From positions 1 to 27,809 of IMG/VR virus record IMGVR_UViG_3300048434_000194: a stretch of 27,809 nt of DNA. The stretch is one strand, 5' to 3'. A program made the position numbers and the translations under genes. The stretch comes from a virus. Under the pieces are notes generated by a model. The model ran no database searches. It was not told the DNA's origin and saw only the letters and a program-made list of their open reading frames with translations. Positions 7,309-14,530 of the stretch are shown here, one piece after another; the first letter of the stretch is position 1; every line of letters starts with the position of its first letter.

Positions 7309-7737
7309 ATGAAACACTGTAATAGCCTTTGGCAGGATCATCCTGGTATCCATAGTATAGAACTAAACAAAATAAGTCCAATGAGTCATCATCAGGACAA
7401 TCGTTGGTATTGGCGTGACTTACCTAAAATGATAGATGATGGTATGTGGTATCCTATACTGTATTACAAAGTAACTCCTGAATGGTGGAACGGTGGATAT
7501 AAGAGCTGGTTCGGTGCAAACAAAGCATGGCCCTATATTAATCCTCCTGTAGTTTGCGAAGATGGAATGATCTGGGCACTTAAAACAGGCAGTAATAGAC
7601 TGCGTTGTTTAAAATTCATGGGATATACAAGTGCAGATGCAATACTATTTGACGATGTAAACCAACTTGTTAAACTTGGAGTATATCTCAGAGAACAAGA
7701 TCCACTCAACGGAGGCAAGCATGGGCGCAGTGTTTGA
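7309..7737 (+). CDS. ParB/sulfiredoxin-fold-like phage protein
   Basis: The 142-residue protein has a central motif KTGSNRLRCLKFMGY followed by DAILFDD, similar to the G-x-x-R-L-x-A-L-x-x-x-G-Y signature of ParB-like nuclease/CTPase folds. It is preceded by the typical instructions-like strand KISPMSHHQDNRWYWRDLP and many Trp/Tyr residues. There is no DNA-binding helix-turn-helix, so it is not a partition protein. Function is unknown; a nucleotide-binding or nuclease role is possible. The start lies seven bases after a late box with no clear ribosome binding site. The 3' end overlaps the next gene by 17 bases. Confidence 0.6.
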   Translation: MKHCNSLWQDHPGIHSIELNKISPMSHHQDNRWYWRDLPKMIDDGMWYPILYYKVTPEWWNGGYKSWFGANKAWPYINPPVVCEDGMIWALKTGSNRLRCLKFMGYTSADAILFDDVNQLVKLGVYLREQDPLNGGKHGRSV

Positions 7738-8194
7738 TATACCCAGTGCAGTATGGGGTGTAAGTTTGGTGGACATAACTGCAACTGGTGTTACTCGTGG
7801 CCATGGTAAACAACGTAATCAGCAGCGTAATTGGGAAACAGTGCTGCAAACTGTGGGGTTGCTTACGCAGCCAATTGTATTGCAAAAACCTGAGCTACAC
7901 AGTTATAATAACAGTGACAGTTTTGTAGGTAGCGAGCTTTATAAAAAGATAGGCAACAAACACCAATTTCAAATACAAATGCTCAATGCTAATGTAAACC
8001 TATGGGTTTTTGCACTAGGTGCAGAACAAGCAGACGTATTCGGTGAAAAAGCCCAACAACTTAATAATGTTTTTGACCTTATACCCGTGCATCATAGCCT
8101 TGAAGAAACTATACAATTAACGCCCAGCGTTTTTCATACACGAAACAGTGACTTAATTAACATACAATATTTTGTTGCACCAACTGCTGAATAA
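7721..8194 (+). CDS. Phage protein of unknown function
   Basis: 157 residues from the ATG at 7721, chosen because CGGAGGC lies just upstream; the TTG at 7667 lies in the previous gene. The N-terminus MGAVFDIPSAVWGVSLVD is hydrophobic, then GHGKQRNQQRNWETVLQTVG and a mixed alpha/beta remainder with FQIQMLNANVNLWVFALGAE. The layout (an internal target loop, a strand and a late FHTRNSDLINIQYF) does not match a family I can name. It overlaps the 7309 gene and probably forms an operon with it. The size and position suggest a virion or assembly protein, but this is not shown. Confidence 0.7.
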   Translation: MGAVFDIPSAVWGVSLVDITATGVTRGHGKQRNQQRNWETVLQTVGLLTQPIVLQKPELHSYNNSDSFVGSELYKKIGNKHQFQIQMLNANVNLWVFALGAEQADVFGEKAQQLNNVFDLIPVHHSLEETIQLTPSVFHTRNSDLINIQYFVAPTAE

Positions 8195-8198
8195 ATAT
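8189..8198 (+). promoter_or_regulatory. Late promoter-like box (GAATAAATAT)
   Basis: Overlaps the stop codon of the previous gene and lies about 95 bases ahead of the ATG at 8294, in a 99-base gap. Confidence 0.4.
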
Positions 8199-8268
8199 AT
8201 AGATGCTAGAAATACAGGCACATTTAAAATAATATTAGGCACATACTAAACAAATAGATAATCTAGAC

Positions 8269-8288
8269 ATCACCCCAAGGTAGGTGAT
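8269..8288 (+). other. Hairpin around the ribosome binding site of the 8294 gene
   Basis: ATCACC, an 8-base loop (CCAAGGTA) and GGTGAT form a 6-bp stem just before the ATG at 8294. The AAGG and GGTG sequences that could bind the ribosome are in the loop and 3' arm, so folding could lower translation of the holin-like protein. Confidence 0.45.
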
Positions 8289-8293
8289 TAGTT

Positions 8294-8545
8294 ATGGCGG
8301 AATTAGAAAAAGAGTCTTTAGAAGCGCATGTGGACATGTGTTCTGAGAGGTATAACGGGTTGCACAGAGAATTGAAACACTTGGGTGAACGCATGGATAA
8401 GTTTGAAAAAATGCTTACAGAAATGCGAGATATGATCATTAAACAAAAGGCAGAACGTAACCAACAATTAATTAATTGGGGAGTTGCTATTATCGGCGCA
8501 CTCGCTGCAGCATGTTGTACTCTTTTGTTTATGATGCTAAAATAA
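8294..8545 (+). CDS. XhlA/holin-like membrane protein
   Basis: The 83-residue protein has an amphipathic, probably coiled-coil N-terminal two-thirds (LEAHVDMCSERYNGLHRELK, then MDKFEKMLTEMRDMIIKQ) and one C-terminal membrane helix (INWGVAIIGALAAACCTLLFMML). This is the architecture of the hemolysin XhlA family, which acts with holins in phage lysis. Related small proteins occur in T4-like cyanophages. The single transmembrane anchor makes it more a holin accessory or spanin-like membrane protein than a complete holin. Possible translational control by the hairpin at 8269-8288. Confidence 0.7.
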   Translation: MAELEKESLEAHVDMCSERYNGLHRELKHLGERMDKFEKMLTEMRDMIIKQKAERNQQLINWGVAIIGALAAACCTLLFMMLK

Positions 8546-8546
8546 A

Positions 8547-8561
8547 CATAAATACAGTATG
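8547..8561 (+). promoter_or_regulatory. Late promoter box fused to a start codon (CATAAATACAGTATG)
   Basis: The box ends three bases before the ATG at 8559. In T4 the late start point lies about six bases after the box, so the predicted transcript would begin at or beside the start codon. TAAATACAGTATGA occurs identically at 20323. Confidence 0.6.
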
Positions 8562-8828
8562 ATTTTAAGTGAGCTTACAGAAGGTATGACATGGGCAAAA
8601 CGCGGCAACAAAGTTGTTCGCAAATTTCGCTGTGTCAGCGGCAGGCGCAAAAGTCGTGTAGTAAGTAATCCAGCACAGTGCTTTGCAGCACCAGATCTTA
8701 AGAAGCGTATTAAGATGAAAATGACTCGTGCAAGACTGGGCGCAAGAATGGCTCGCAAAGCAAAGAAAACAAAAAGAGTTAATCCAGCAAGTAAACGTGT
8801 AGCAGCACTAAACAAGGCAAGCAGATGA
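8559..8828 (+). CDS. Highly basic conserved T4-like phage protein
   Basis: The 89-residue protein is very rich in Arg and Lys, for example RGNKVVRKFRCVSGRRKSR and LGARMARKAKKTKRVNPASKR. Very similar basic proteins with the TWAKRGNK...RKFRC opening are typical of T4-like cyanophages. It probably binds DNA or RNA or sits inside the capsid, inferred from charge. The start ILSELTEGMTWAKR is preferred over the inner ATG because the same opening seems conserved in relatives. There is no ribosome binding site because the late box sits directly in front. It overlaps the next gene by four bases (ATGA). Confidence 0.75.
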   Translation: MILSELTEGMTWAKRGNKVVRKFRCVSGRRKSRVVSNPAQCFAAPDLKKRIKMKMTRARLGARMARKAKKTKRVNPASKRVAALNKASR

Positions 8829-9109
8829 AAATATTTGAAGTAGTACAGAGCGAACTTAATCCAGGTGACACTGTAACAATTAATGAAGCACAGTATATCC
8901 TCAAGAATGTACAGGGCTTTACTGCTACGCTAAGTGATCCTGAAGATCCGCGTATTACTTTTCAACTTAATCTTTCAGATAAGAAGATTGATATGTCTGG
9001 CAATGGCGGTATTGAAATAACAGATGAACTATCACCTGCAGAACGTGCGAACTTAATTCGCGGCGCAAAAGGTGCAATGGTTAACGTTAACGTAAGCAGC
9101 ATTAGATAA
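8825..9109 (+). CDS. Small virion-associated protein, unknown
   Basis: The 94-residue acidic protein starts MKIFEVVQSEL, a leader in the style of the capsid-targeting-like N-termini nearby. The body is a small beta-rich domain (GDTVTINEAQYILKNVQGF, DPRITFQLNLSD, KIDMSGNGGIEIT) and ends VNVSSIR. It has no cysteines or membrane segment. It is coupled to the genes before and after it (ATGA and TAATG overlaps). Function is unknown. Confidence 0.7.
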   Translation: MKIFEVVQSELNPGDTVTINEAQYILKNVQGFTATLSDPEDPRITFQLNLSDKKIDMSGNGGIEITDELSPAERANLIRGAKGAMVNVNVSSIR

Positions 9110-9336
9110 TGCGTTTTGTAGAATTTACAAGTGGTCTACAGACTTTTGTAACCAAGGAGGAGCAGGAGCTCATTGAAACAATGAGTAAAGGTCCTGTTAA
9201 AAAAAGAGATTTGACTGAGAGAGAACAACAAGTGGCACGCCGCTTAACCGAAAAATCTATCCTAACAAGGCAAAAGCACGATGACAGCATCTATTTTACA
9301 ATTTCCAAAGCAGCAAACTCTTCATCAACGTATTGA
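9109..9336 (+). CDS. Small conserved T4-like phage protein
   Basis: The 75-residue protein starts MRFVEFTSGLQTFVTKEEQE and has two helical segments (LIETMSKGPVKKRDLTEREQ, ARRLTEKSILTRQ), then a short beta tail YFTIS. This resembles a winged-helix-like or small helical protein seen in cyanophages. Its 3' end overlaps the next gene by 56 bases in another frame. Function is unknown; the MRF-EF opening links it to the other leader-bearing proteins. Confidence 0.7.
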   Translation: MRFVEFTSGLQTFVTKEEQELIETMSKGPVKKRDLTEREQQVARRLTEKSILTRQKHDDSIYFTISKAANSSSTY

Positions 9337-9709
9337 TCGTCTACTAGACTTTGTTCCCGAAATAAAAATTACCAAACTTGAACATGGCAGTATAAAAGTC
9401 AATGACATTGTGATTGACAATCGCTATGGCGCTTGGACATGCAAAGATGAAAATTTCTATAGACGCAAAAGTGCTGTGGGATATGCGCTTTGTTTGTTGC
9501 GCAATGACACAAAAAAAGCAAAACAAATAAAAGACCTAGATAGTAAACTACAAAAAATAAAAACAGATATAGATTTCTATCACCATACTTTACGCAGCAC
9601 TAATCAAGTACGCAAAAACATCATGAGTCACCGTATAAGTGCTGACATGCCCTACTTGCATGAAGCAGATGCTGCACTCACCCAACTCCTAAAAACCATA
9701 TCAGTTTAA
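9281..9709 (+). CDS. Conserved T4-like phage protein, unknown
   Basis: The 142-residue protein has a middle beta domain (IKITKLEHGSIKVNDIVIDN, then GAWTCKDENFYRRKSAVGYA) and a C-terminal helical part (KAKQIKDLDSKLQKIKTDID). I recognise the general form in T4-like cyanophage genomes but not a function. It starts at ATG 9281 inside the previous gene, and the overlap of 56 bases is unusually long for this window. The late promoter at 9708 overlaps its stop codon. Confidence 0.7.
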   Translation: MTASILQFPKQQTLHQRIDRLLDFVPEIKITKLEHGSIKVNDIVIDNRYGAWTCKDENFYRRKSAVGYALCLLRNDTKKAKQIKDLDSKLQKIKTDIDFYHHTLRSTNQVRKNIMSHRISADMPYLHEADAALTQLLKTISV

Positions 9710-9716
9710 TAAATAC
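9708..9716 (+). promoter_or_regulatory. Late promoter box (AATAAATAC)
   Basis: Box overlapping the previous stop, 26 bases before the ATG at 9742. The 15-base run ATAAATACACTATAT recurs at 12806, so the early transcribed bases are also conserved. Confidence 0.7.
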
Positions 9717-9741
9717 ACTATATAATTAAAAGGGAAGAACC

Positions 9742-10506
9742 ATGAACCTTAACGATCTCGTACCTGCACCAAATGCAGAAAAAGTAAACAAACTAGCAAA
9801 ACGTGTATTTGGATATGCACTGGACTTGGATAATCTAAGTGAAGCAAAGGCAGAGCGTCTACATAAGAACCTCAGTAGCCAAATGAACATTTATGAAAGT
9901 AAACTAGGCAGTGCAAGTCAAACTCGTACAAAGTATTACGAAATGAAAATTGCACTTGAAGCACTTACAAAGCACATTGCTGAAAAGAAAGCAAAGCCAG
10001 ACTATATTGACATCGACGGTGACGGCGATAAAGAAGAGTCAATGAAAAAGGCTGCTAAAGATAAAAAAGACAAAGCAAACGAAAGTGTAGTTACTGAAGG
10101 TGCTATCGAAGGCAGTGAACTAATTATGGCTGCTAAAAGCATGGTTGACAAGTATGACGCAATGATCCAGGATGTTGGTGAAATGCTTAATGAACAACTA
10201 ACTCCACTAGTAGATAAAATTCGTGACGAAATGGGTTCTGACGTTGCGGAACAATATCTAGCAACAATGACAGATGCACTAAATGCTACAATGGCAGGTA
10301 TGAAACAAGACCGTATGGTTGCAGACGATGCTAGTAGAATACTAACAGGTGAGGCACCAGCAGCACCAATGGGCGAGCCTATGCCAGCAGAAGGTGATAT
10401 TGCACCTGACGAAATGGACATGGAACCAATTGAAGATGACTTTGAAACAGCACCTGCCGCACAGGGTGGCGAAGAAGCACCAGTGGGCAGAGAAAAGAGA
10501 GCATAA
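9742..10506 (+). CDS. Acidic scaffold-like/head core protein
   Basis: The 254-residue protein is mostly helical and acidic, with a long C-terminal tail of Ala/Pro/Glu/Asp/Met. Residues 88-99 (YIDIDGDGDKEE) form a DxDxDG calcium-loop-like sequence followed by a Lys-rich stretch. The same DIDGDGDK...KKA motif is common in head-region proteins of T4-like cyanophages. This suits a prohead core/scaffold role, inferred from composition and neighbourhood. Shine-Dalgarno AGGGAAG precedes the start, and a late promoter lies at 9708. It overlaps the next gene by one base. Confidence 0.7.
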   Translation: MNLNDLVPAPNAEKVNKLAKRVFGYALDLDNLSEAKAERLHKNLSSQMNIYESKLGSASQTRTKYYEMKIALEALTKHIAEKKAKPDYIDIDGDGDKEESMKKAAKDKKDKANESVVTEGAIEGSELIMAAKSMVDKYDAMIQDVGEMLNEQLTPLVDKIRDEMGSDVAEQYLATMTDALNATMAGMKQDRMVADDASRILTGEAPAAPMGEPMPAEGDIAPDEMDMEPIEDDFETAPAAQGGEEAPVGREKRA

Positions 10507-10712
10507 TGTATACAACAGTTGACATGAGAAAATTACAAGATCGTTTAACAGCAATGACTGAAGTTGCAGAAGAAGCAGCACCAGTTCAAGAACAGCCAGA
10601 AGAAGCACCACAAGTTGAAGAAGCACCAATTGAAAATTCTAACGGTGATGCAGAACTAGCAGAACTTAAAGACATGCTAGGACGCAGTGGCGTAATGGGC
10701 TTTACTCAGTAA
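10506..10712 (+). CDS. Small acidic protein, unknown
   Basis: The 68-residue protein begins with a short helical, basic part (VDMRKLQDRLTAMTEV), then a low-complexity Glu/Ala/Pro tract and a short hydrophobic-acidic helix (AELAELKDMLGRSGVMG). It resembles the acidic tail of the gene before it and may be part of the same assembly. It is coupled on both sides by one-base TAATG overlaps. No function is known. Confidence 0.65.
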   Translation: MYTTVDMRKLQDRLTAMTEVAEEAAPVQEQPEEAPQVEEAPIENSNGDAELAELKDMLGRSGVMGFTQ

Positions 10713-11752
10713 TGAGATTTTACGAAGTAGATAGTAGTGTTGATGCTATAATGAGTGCGGCAATGCTTGCACAAACCCGTGCTAGTAATAGTGGCAAACA
10801 GGGTAAACTTAGCATTAACGGCTTTCTACAAATGCTTGCTAACGCAGGTATTATGATGGATTATGACGGATTTAAAACAGTTTTCGATACTAATCCTCAA
10901 CTTAAAAATGTTATTGCACAGTTCAACAAAGACGAGATTACATTTGTTGGCGACAGTGATGACGAAGGCGCAGAATATGAGGAGCCGCAAGGTGACATGC
11001 CAGATGATGAGCGTGTTAGCAAAATGGCACAAAGGGCTACTAAGATGAGAACTGAAGAATTTATTGAAACAACACTAACTGAATTTGATAGACACCAAGA
11101 TATTATAGATCAGATAGTAGACATGCAGCCAGAGAACAGCAATGAAATCATTCGCATGGCACAAAAACTTGGTGCTCCAGATAAAGCAATCGATGACATT
11201 CTACAAGCAGTGCTAGACAAAGTTAATATTGACGAAGCAGAACTTCCGCCACACCTAGCAAAAATGTTTGGCAAGGATGGCAGTCAAGTTGAAACACGCA
11301 CAGATGTTATGAAACAGATGCGCGACATTGTAGACAACAAGAGTGCAATGGAAGTAGAGTTTGGTGACGGCAAGCAAATGGTGGACATGTATACTGCTAG
11401 TGTGCTTACACAAATCTATGACAAAGTTAACGACAACAGTAAAGAAGCAATCATCCAGCGTATTGGTACAATTGAAAAGTTTATGAAACTAATGCCTAAA
11501 CTGTTTAACATGATTAGCGAAGGTTCTAGCCCACATCCAAAAGGCAGTGCCAAGTACAAAGCACACATGGCTGCAAAACATGCAAGCATGAACGAAGGCA
11601 AAAGCATGGAAGATAAGATTGCTGCTGACATTGAAGCAGGCATGAGTACTGATGCAATTATTGGCAAGTATGCTAACAAGGCTACTACAAATACAGATGA
11701 GATTCGTAAGATGATCCAACGCATTAAGTTTAAAAACTTTAGGAACAAATAA
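10712..11752 (+). CDS. Large virion/assembly protein, unknown
   Basis: The 346-residue acidic protein starts MRFYEVDSSVDAIMSAAM, again a leader of MRF-E type. It has a segment QGKLSINGFLQMLANAGI, an acidic patch with DSDDEGAEYEEPQGDMPDDE, long helices (NSNEIIRMAQKLGAPDKAID), and near the end PHPKGSAKYKAHMAAKHASM, a basic segment followed by MEDKIAADIEAGMSTD. I know this type only as a hypothetical structural protein in T4-like cyanophages. No catalytic motif is visible. It sits in the coupled chain 9742-12111. Confidence 0.7.
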   Translation: MRFYEVDSSVDAIMSAAMLAQTRASNSGKQGKLSINGFLQMLANAGIMMDYDGFKTVFDTNPQLKNVIAQFNKDEITFVGDSDDEGAEYEEPQGDMPDDERVSKMAQRATKMRTEEFIETTLTEFDRHQDIIDQIVDMQPENSNEIIRMAQKLGAPDKAIDDILQAVLDKVNIDEAELPPHLAKMFGKDGSQVETRTDVMKQMRDIVDNKSAMEVEFGDGKQMVDMYTASVLTQIYDKVNDNSKEAIIQRIGTIEKFMKLMPKLFNMISEGSSPHPKGSAKYKAHMAAKHASMNEGKSMEDKIAADIEAGMSTDAIIGKYANKATTNTDEIRKMIQRIKFKNFRNK

Positions 11753-12111
11753 TGGCATACTTCCCTACAGGCGCACAGGCTCGTGAAAGAGCGCAAAACA
11801 ACAACGTATTAGCACAGCAAATCAGTATCATGGAAATTGCTGTACTGGATGCTATTGCAACCAGTGCGTTTGCAGCAACCATTAGCAACACCTCAACTGT
11901 TACTATCCAGGGCACTACTATTACAGGTAGCCCGATGACAGACAATGACACAGACGGTCAAAACTACTACAAAGTCTATCAAGGTACAACAACTGACGCT
12001 GTCAAAACAGAACAGATGAATGAAGTTATTGCACATTTTGAGAACAAGGGCTATACCATCGCAAGAAAAAGCTCTAGCGGTACATATTTTTATTGGTATA
12101 TCACTTGGTAG
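11752..12111 (+). CDS. Small virion protein, unknown
   Basis: The 119-residue protein has a helical N-terminus (GAQARERAQNNNVLAQQISI) and a Thr/Ser-rich beta part (TSTVTIQGTTITGSP), then YYKVYQGTTTDAVKTEQMNE and a tail ending TYFYWYITW. Similar proteins appear in T4-like cyanophage virion gene blocks. It is the last gene of the coupled structural chain, with a TAATG overlap to the previous gene. The role is unknown. Confidence 0.7.
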   Translation: MAYFPTGAQARERAQNNNVLAQQISIMEIAVLDAIATSAFAATISNTSTVTIQGTTITGSPMTDNDTDGQNYYKVYQGTTTDAVKTEQMNEVIAHFENKGYTIARKSSSGTYFYWYITW

Positions 12112-12122
12112 TATAGTATAAT
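12093..12122 (+). promoter_or_regulatory. Sigma70-like promoter, possibly leaderless start
   Basis: TTGGTA (12093-12098), an 18-base spacer and a perfect TATAAT (12117-12122). The exonuclease ATG is at 12129, seven bases after the -10 box, where transcription would normally begin. The -35 lies in the end of the previous gene. Confidence 0.5.
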
Positions 12123-12128
12123 AAGTGT

Positions 12129-12809
12129 ATGCTTATTAACAAATACAACTATAAACCCATAAACAGAAAAACAATTGAAGGCAAGAGGCACTATGCAACT
12201 CCTGACGGAAACGCTGTGCCTAGTGTTACAACAATCCTTGACAAGACAAAGTCCAAGGAAAAAATGCAAGCACTGAACAACTGGAAGAAGCGTGTAGGTG
12301 AAGCCAAAGCACAGCAGATTGTTACAGAGGCAGCAGGCAGAGGTACACGCTTACACAAGTGGCTTGAGGACTATGTTATGACTGGAGAGATCGGAGAGCC
12401 AGGTAGCAATCCTTACAGTCAACAAAGTCACAAAATGGCAAGTCTCATATTGGAGCATGGACTTAAAAATGCTGACGAGTATTGGGGTACAGAAGTTCCA
12501 CTTTACTACAGTGGACTTTACGCTGGCACAACTGACCTAGTTGGTGTACATGATGGTGATCCTGCAATTATGGACTTTAAACAAACCAATAAGCCAAAGC
12601 GAACTGAATGGGTAGAAGATTACTTCCTACAACTATGTGCCTACGCACATGCACATAATAACATGTTTGAAACAACTATCAACAAGGGTGTTATTCTTAT
12701 GTGTAGCAAGGATTATCAGTATCAGGAATGGATACTTGAAGGTGCTGCGTTTGATCATTATAGTAACATATGGTTTGACAGAGTAGCACAGTACTATGGA
12801 CAAGGATAA
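12129..12809 (+). CDS. PD-(D/E)XK exonuclease (RecB/MGME1-like)
   Basis: The 226-residue protein has the RecB-type nuclease order. RGTRLHKWLE (71-80) is the conserved G-x-x-x-H-x-x-x-E helix, TEVPLYY gives E122, AGTTDLVGV supplies D136, MDFKQTNK supplies D149 and K151, and YFLQLCAYA is the Q-x-x-x-Y helix. It probably degrades or trims DNA ends, using Mg2+. Cyanophages of the T4 type carry comparable exonucleases. It may aid recombination, host DNA breakdown or genome maturation. No ribosome binding site is visible; the promoter at 12093 may give a leaderless transcript. Confidence 0.85.
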   Translation: MLINKYNYKPINRKTIEGKRHYATPDGNAVPSVTTILDKTKSKEKMQALNNWKKRVGEAKAQQIVTEAAGRGTRLHKWLEDYVMTGEIGEPGSNPYSQQSHKMASLILEHGLKNADEYWGTEVPLYYSGLYAGTTDLVGVHDGDPAIMDFKQTNKPKRTEWVEDYFLQLCAYAHAHNNMFETTINKGVILMCSKDYQYQEWILEGAAFDHYSNIWFDRVAQYYGQG

Positions 12810-12813
12810 ATAC
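12805..12813 (+). promoter_or_regulatory. Late promoter box (GATAAATAC)
   Basis: Box overlapping the exonuclease stop, 28 bases before the tailspike ATG at 12841. It is followed by TAGGAG as ribosome binding site and shares a 15-base run with the promoter at 9708. Confidence 0.7.
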
Positions 12814-12840
12814 ACTATATTATTGTAGGAGTATACTAAC

Positions 12841-14421
12841 ATGGCCATTGTCCAAATAAGTCGCATACAACATCGTAGAGGCGTTGCTGATAATTTACCA
12901 CAACTAGCAGTAGGCGAACTTGGTCTCGCAGTGGACACACGCAGAATTTACATTGGCAACGGTGGAACAGATGCTCCACAGATTGAGAACATTGAACTGT
13001 TAACAGCAAATAGCGACTTGCTTGACAGTGCAGATACTTATACCTACAAAGGTGCTGCAGCAGGATATAATGCTACAACTGGTGTGACTGCTAACAATCC
13101 CATTACACGCACCATGCAACAAAAGTATGATGATCATGCTAGTGTAAAAGACTTTGGTGCAACTGGTGATGGCGTAACAGATGATACTGCAGCAATCAAC
13201 CGCGCACTGTTTCAACTGTTCAGTCGTGCAACAAATACAGAAATTCGTCGTGCATTGTTCTTCCCTGCGGGCACATACATTGTAACAGATGTAATTAAGA
13301 TTCCTACATTTGCTAAACTAGTAGGCGACGGACATAACAGTAGTATTATTAAAGGCACAAATGCAGCCAGAGACGCAGTTGCTATGACCAGTGATAGTAT
13401 ACAGCAAATTGATGGCAGTATAGGATCAGGGGGCGCAACTGTTCCAGGAAATGTGCAACTTGATGGATTAACTTTTTTCGCAAGTGTAGACACAGTTGAT
13501 GCATTTGTTATTAACCAAGCACAGAATGTTACTATTTCTAACTGTCGCTTCCAGGGCTTCAATTCAACAATTCCAGGCGCAGTGGGCAACAGCGCGGCAG
13601 CGGTAAAATTAGAATCCAGTACTACTCGCGAAACAGAGCATGTAAACTTTGTAGGTTGTGTGTTTACACTTAGTAGTTTCCTAGTTGTTGCAGACAACGA
13701 CATGAGCAGCATTACCTTCAGCGGATGTGAATTCAGTAACGCATTTAAAGGTGCAAAAATTGGTGAAGCCAGAACAGGCAGTGCGCCTAGTGTTGATGGT
13801 CCACGTGGTGTCAAGATAACAAACAGTTTATTTGACAACATCCACGATCGTGGTATCCATGGTTACTTTGGTCCAGGGCTAACTAGTGCATTCAACACAT
13901 TCAAAGACGTTGCTAATGCAGGACTGGGTGTTGGTAACGCAAGCACACATGTAATTGACTACGCACAACTAGGGCAGCATAGTATTGGTGATGACTTTGA
14001 ACGTACAGACGGTGATGTAACAAGCACAACAAAACGTGTTAATCACCAAGGATTTGCAGTGGGCGATGCTGCAGTAGAAGCAGGACGCTACAGTAGACGT
14101 TATGGTACTACAGGAACTATTACTGACAACCAAACAAATAGCACTGGACTAGGAATAAGTTTCAGTAGTAACAGCGGCGACGAACATGCTGTTGAAATAG
14201 ACTATACAATCACAAGAGGCACAGCCAAACGCCAAGGCGTGCTACGCATCACACAGGATGGAACTGCACAAGTAATTGATGACGACTTCAGTGAAAATAA
14301 TGGCAGTACCGGAGTAACTTTTAACTTGACAAATAGTTCAAATATCACTACACTACTATATACAAGTACTAGTACCGGAACAAGCGGTACAATTCAATAC
14401 AGTATCAGAACAATAAGTTAA
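12841..14421 (+). CDS. Tail fibre/tailspike with beta-helix (pectate-lyase-like) domain
   Basis: The 526-residue protein has an N-terminal particle-attachment domain (ISRIQHRRGVADNLPQLAVG and GELGLAVDTRRIYIGNGG), of the kind seen in phage tail fibres and tropism-determinant N-termini. The linker leads to SVKDFGATGDGVTDDTAAIN (101-120), the signature of the pectate-lyase-3/right-handed beta-helix superfamily, with repeating NVTISNCRF, SSITFSGCEF and GVKITNSLF rungs. The C-terminal 150 residues are a Thr/Ser-rich beta domain, probably receptor binding. It likely recognises or cleaves host surface polysaccharide. No catalytic residues could be assigned. Late promoter and strong ribosome binding site fit abundant late expression. 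Confidence 0.85.
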   Translation: MAIVQISRIQHRRGVADNLPQLAVGELGLAVDTRRIYIGNGGTDAPQIENIELLTANSDLLDSADTYTYKGAAAGYNATTGVTANNPITRTMQQKYDDHASVKDFGATGDGVTDDTAAINRALFQLFSRATNTEIRRALFFPAGTYIVTDVIKIPTFAKLVGDGHNSSIIKGTNAARDAVAMTSDSIQQIDGSIGSGGATVPGNVQLDGLTFFASVDTVDAFVINQAQNVTISNCRFQGFNSTIPGAVGNSAAAVKLESSTTRETEHVNFVGCVFTLSSFLVVADNDMSSITFSGCEFSNAFKGAKIGEARTGSAPSVDGPRGVKITNSLFDNIHDRGIHGYFGPGLTSAFNTFKDVANAGLGVGNASTHVIDYAQLGQHSIGDDFERTDGDVTSTTKRVNHQGFAVGDAAVEAGRYSRRYGTTGTITDNQTNSTGLGISFSSNSGDEHAVEIDYTITRGTAKRQGVLRITQDGTAQVIDDDFSENNGSTGVTFNLTNSSNITTLLYTSTSTGTSGTIQYSIRTIS

Positions 14422-14449
14422 AAATTATTAGTCCTAGACTTCAATAAGT

Positions 14450-14489
14450 TATAATGTCTTAAATGTACAGTGTCTGTGCCTGTAAATAC
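14450..14489 (+). promoter_or_regulatory. nrd operon promoter region (TATAAT and late-type box)
   Basis: A perfect TATAAT is at 14450-14455, but the -35 hexamer is weak (TTAGTC at 14428). A late-type box TGTAAATAC is at 14481-14489. The region is the longest gap of the window (109 bases). Two promoter types would allow expression early and late. Confidence 0.45.
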
Positions 14490-14530
14490 TGCACACTAAA
14501 AATGAAAAAGAAATATCAAGAGGGTTCAAG

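Noticed and set aside
13212-13841. 209-residue reading frame antisense to the tailspike
   Set aside because: A frame-shadow of a biased coding sequence, with no ribosome binding site or recognisable motif.
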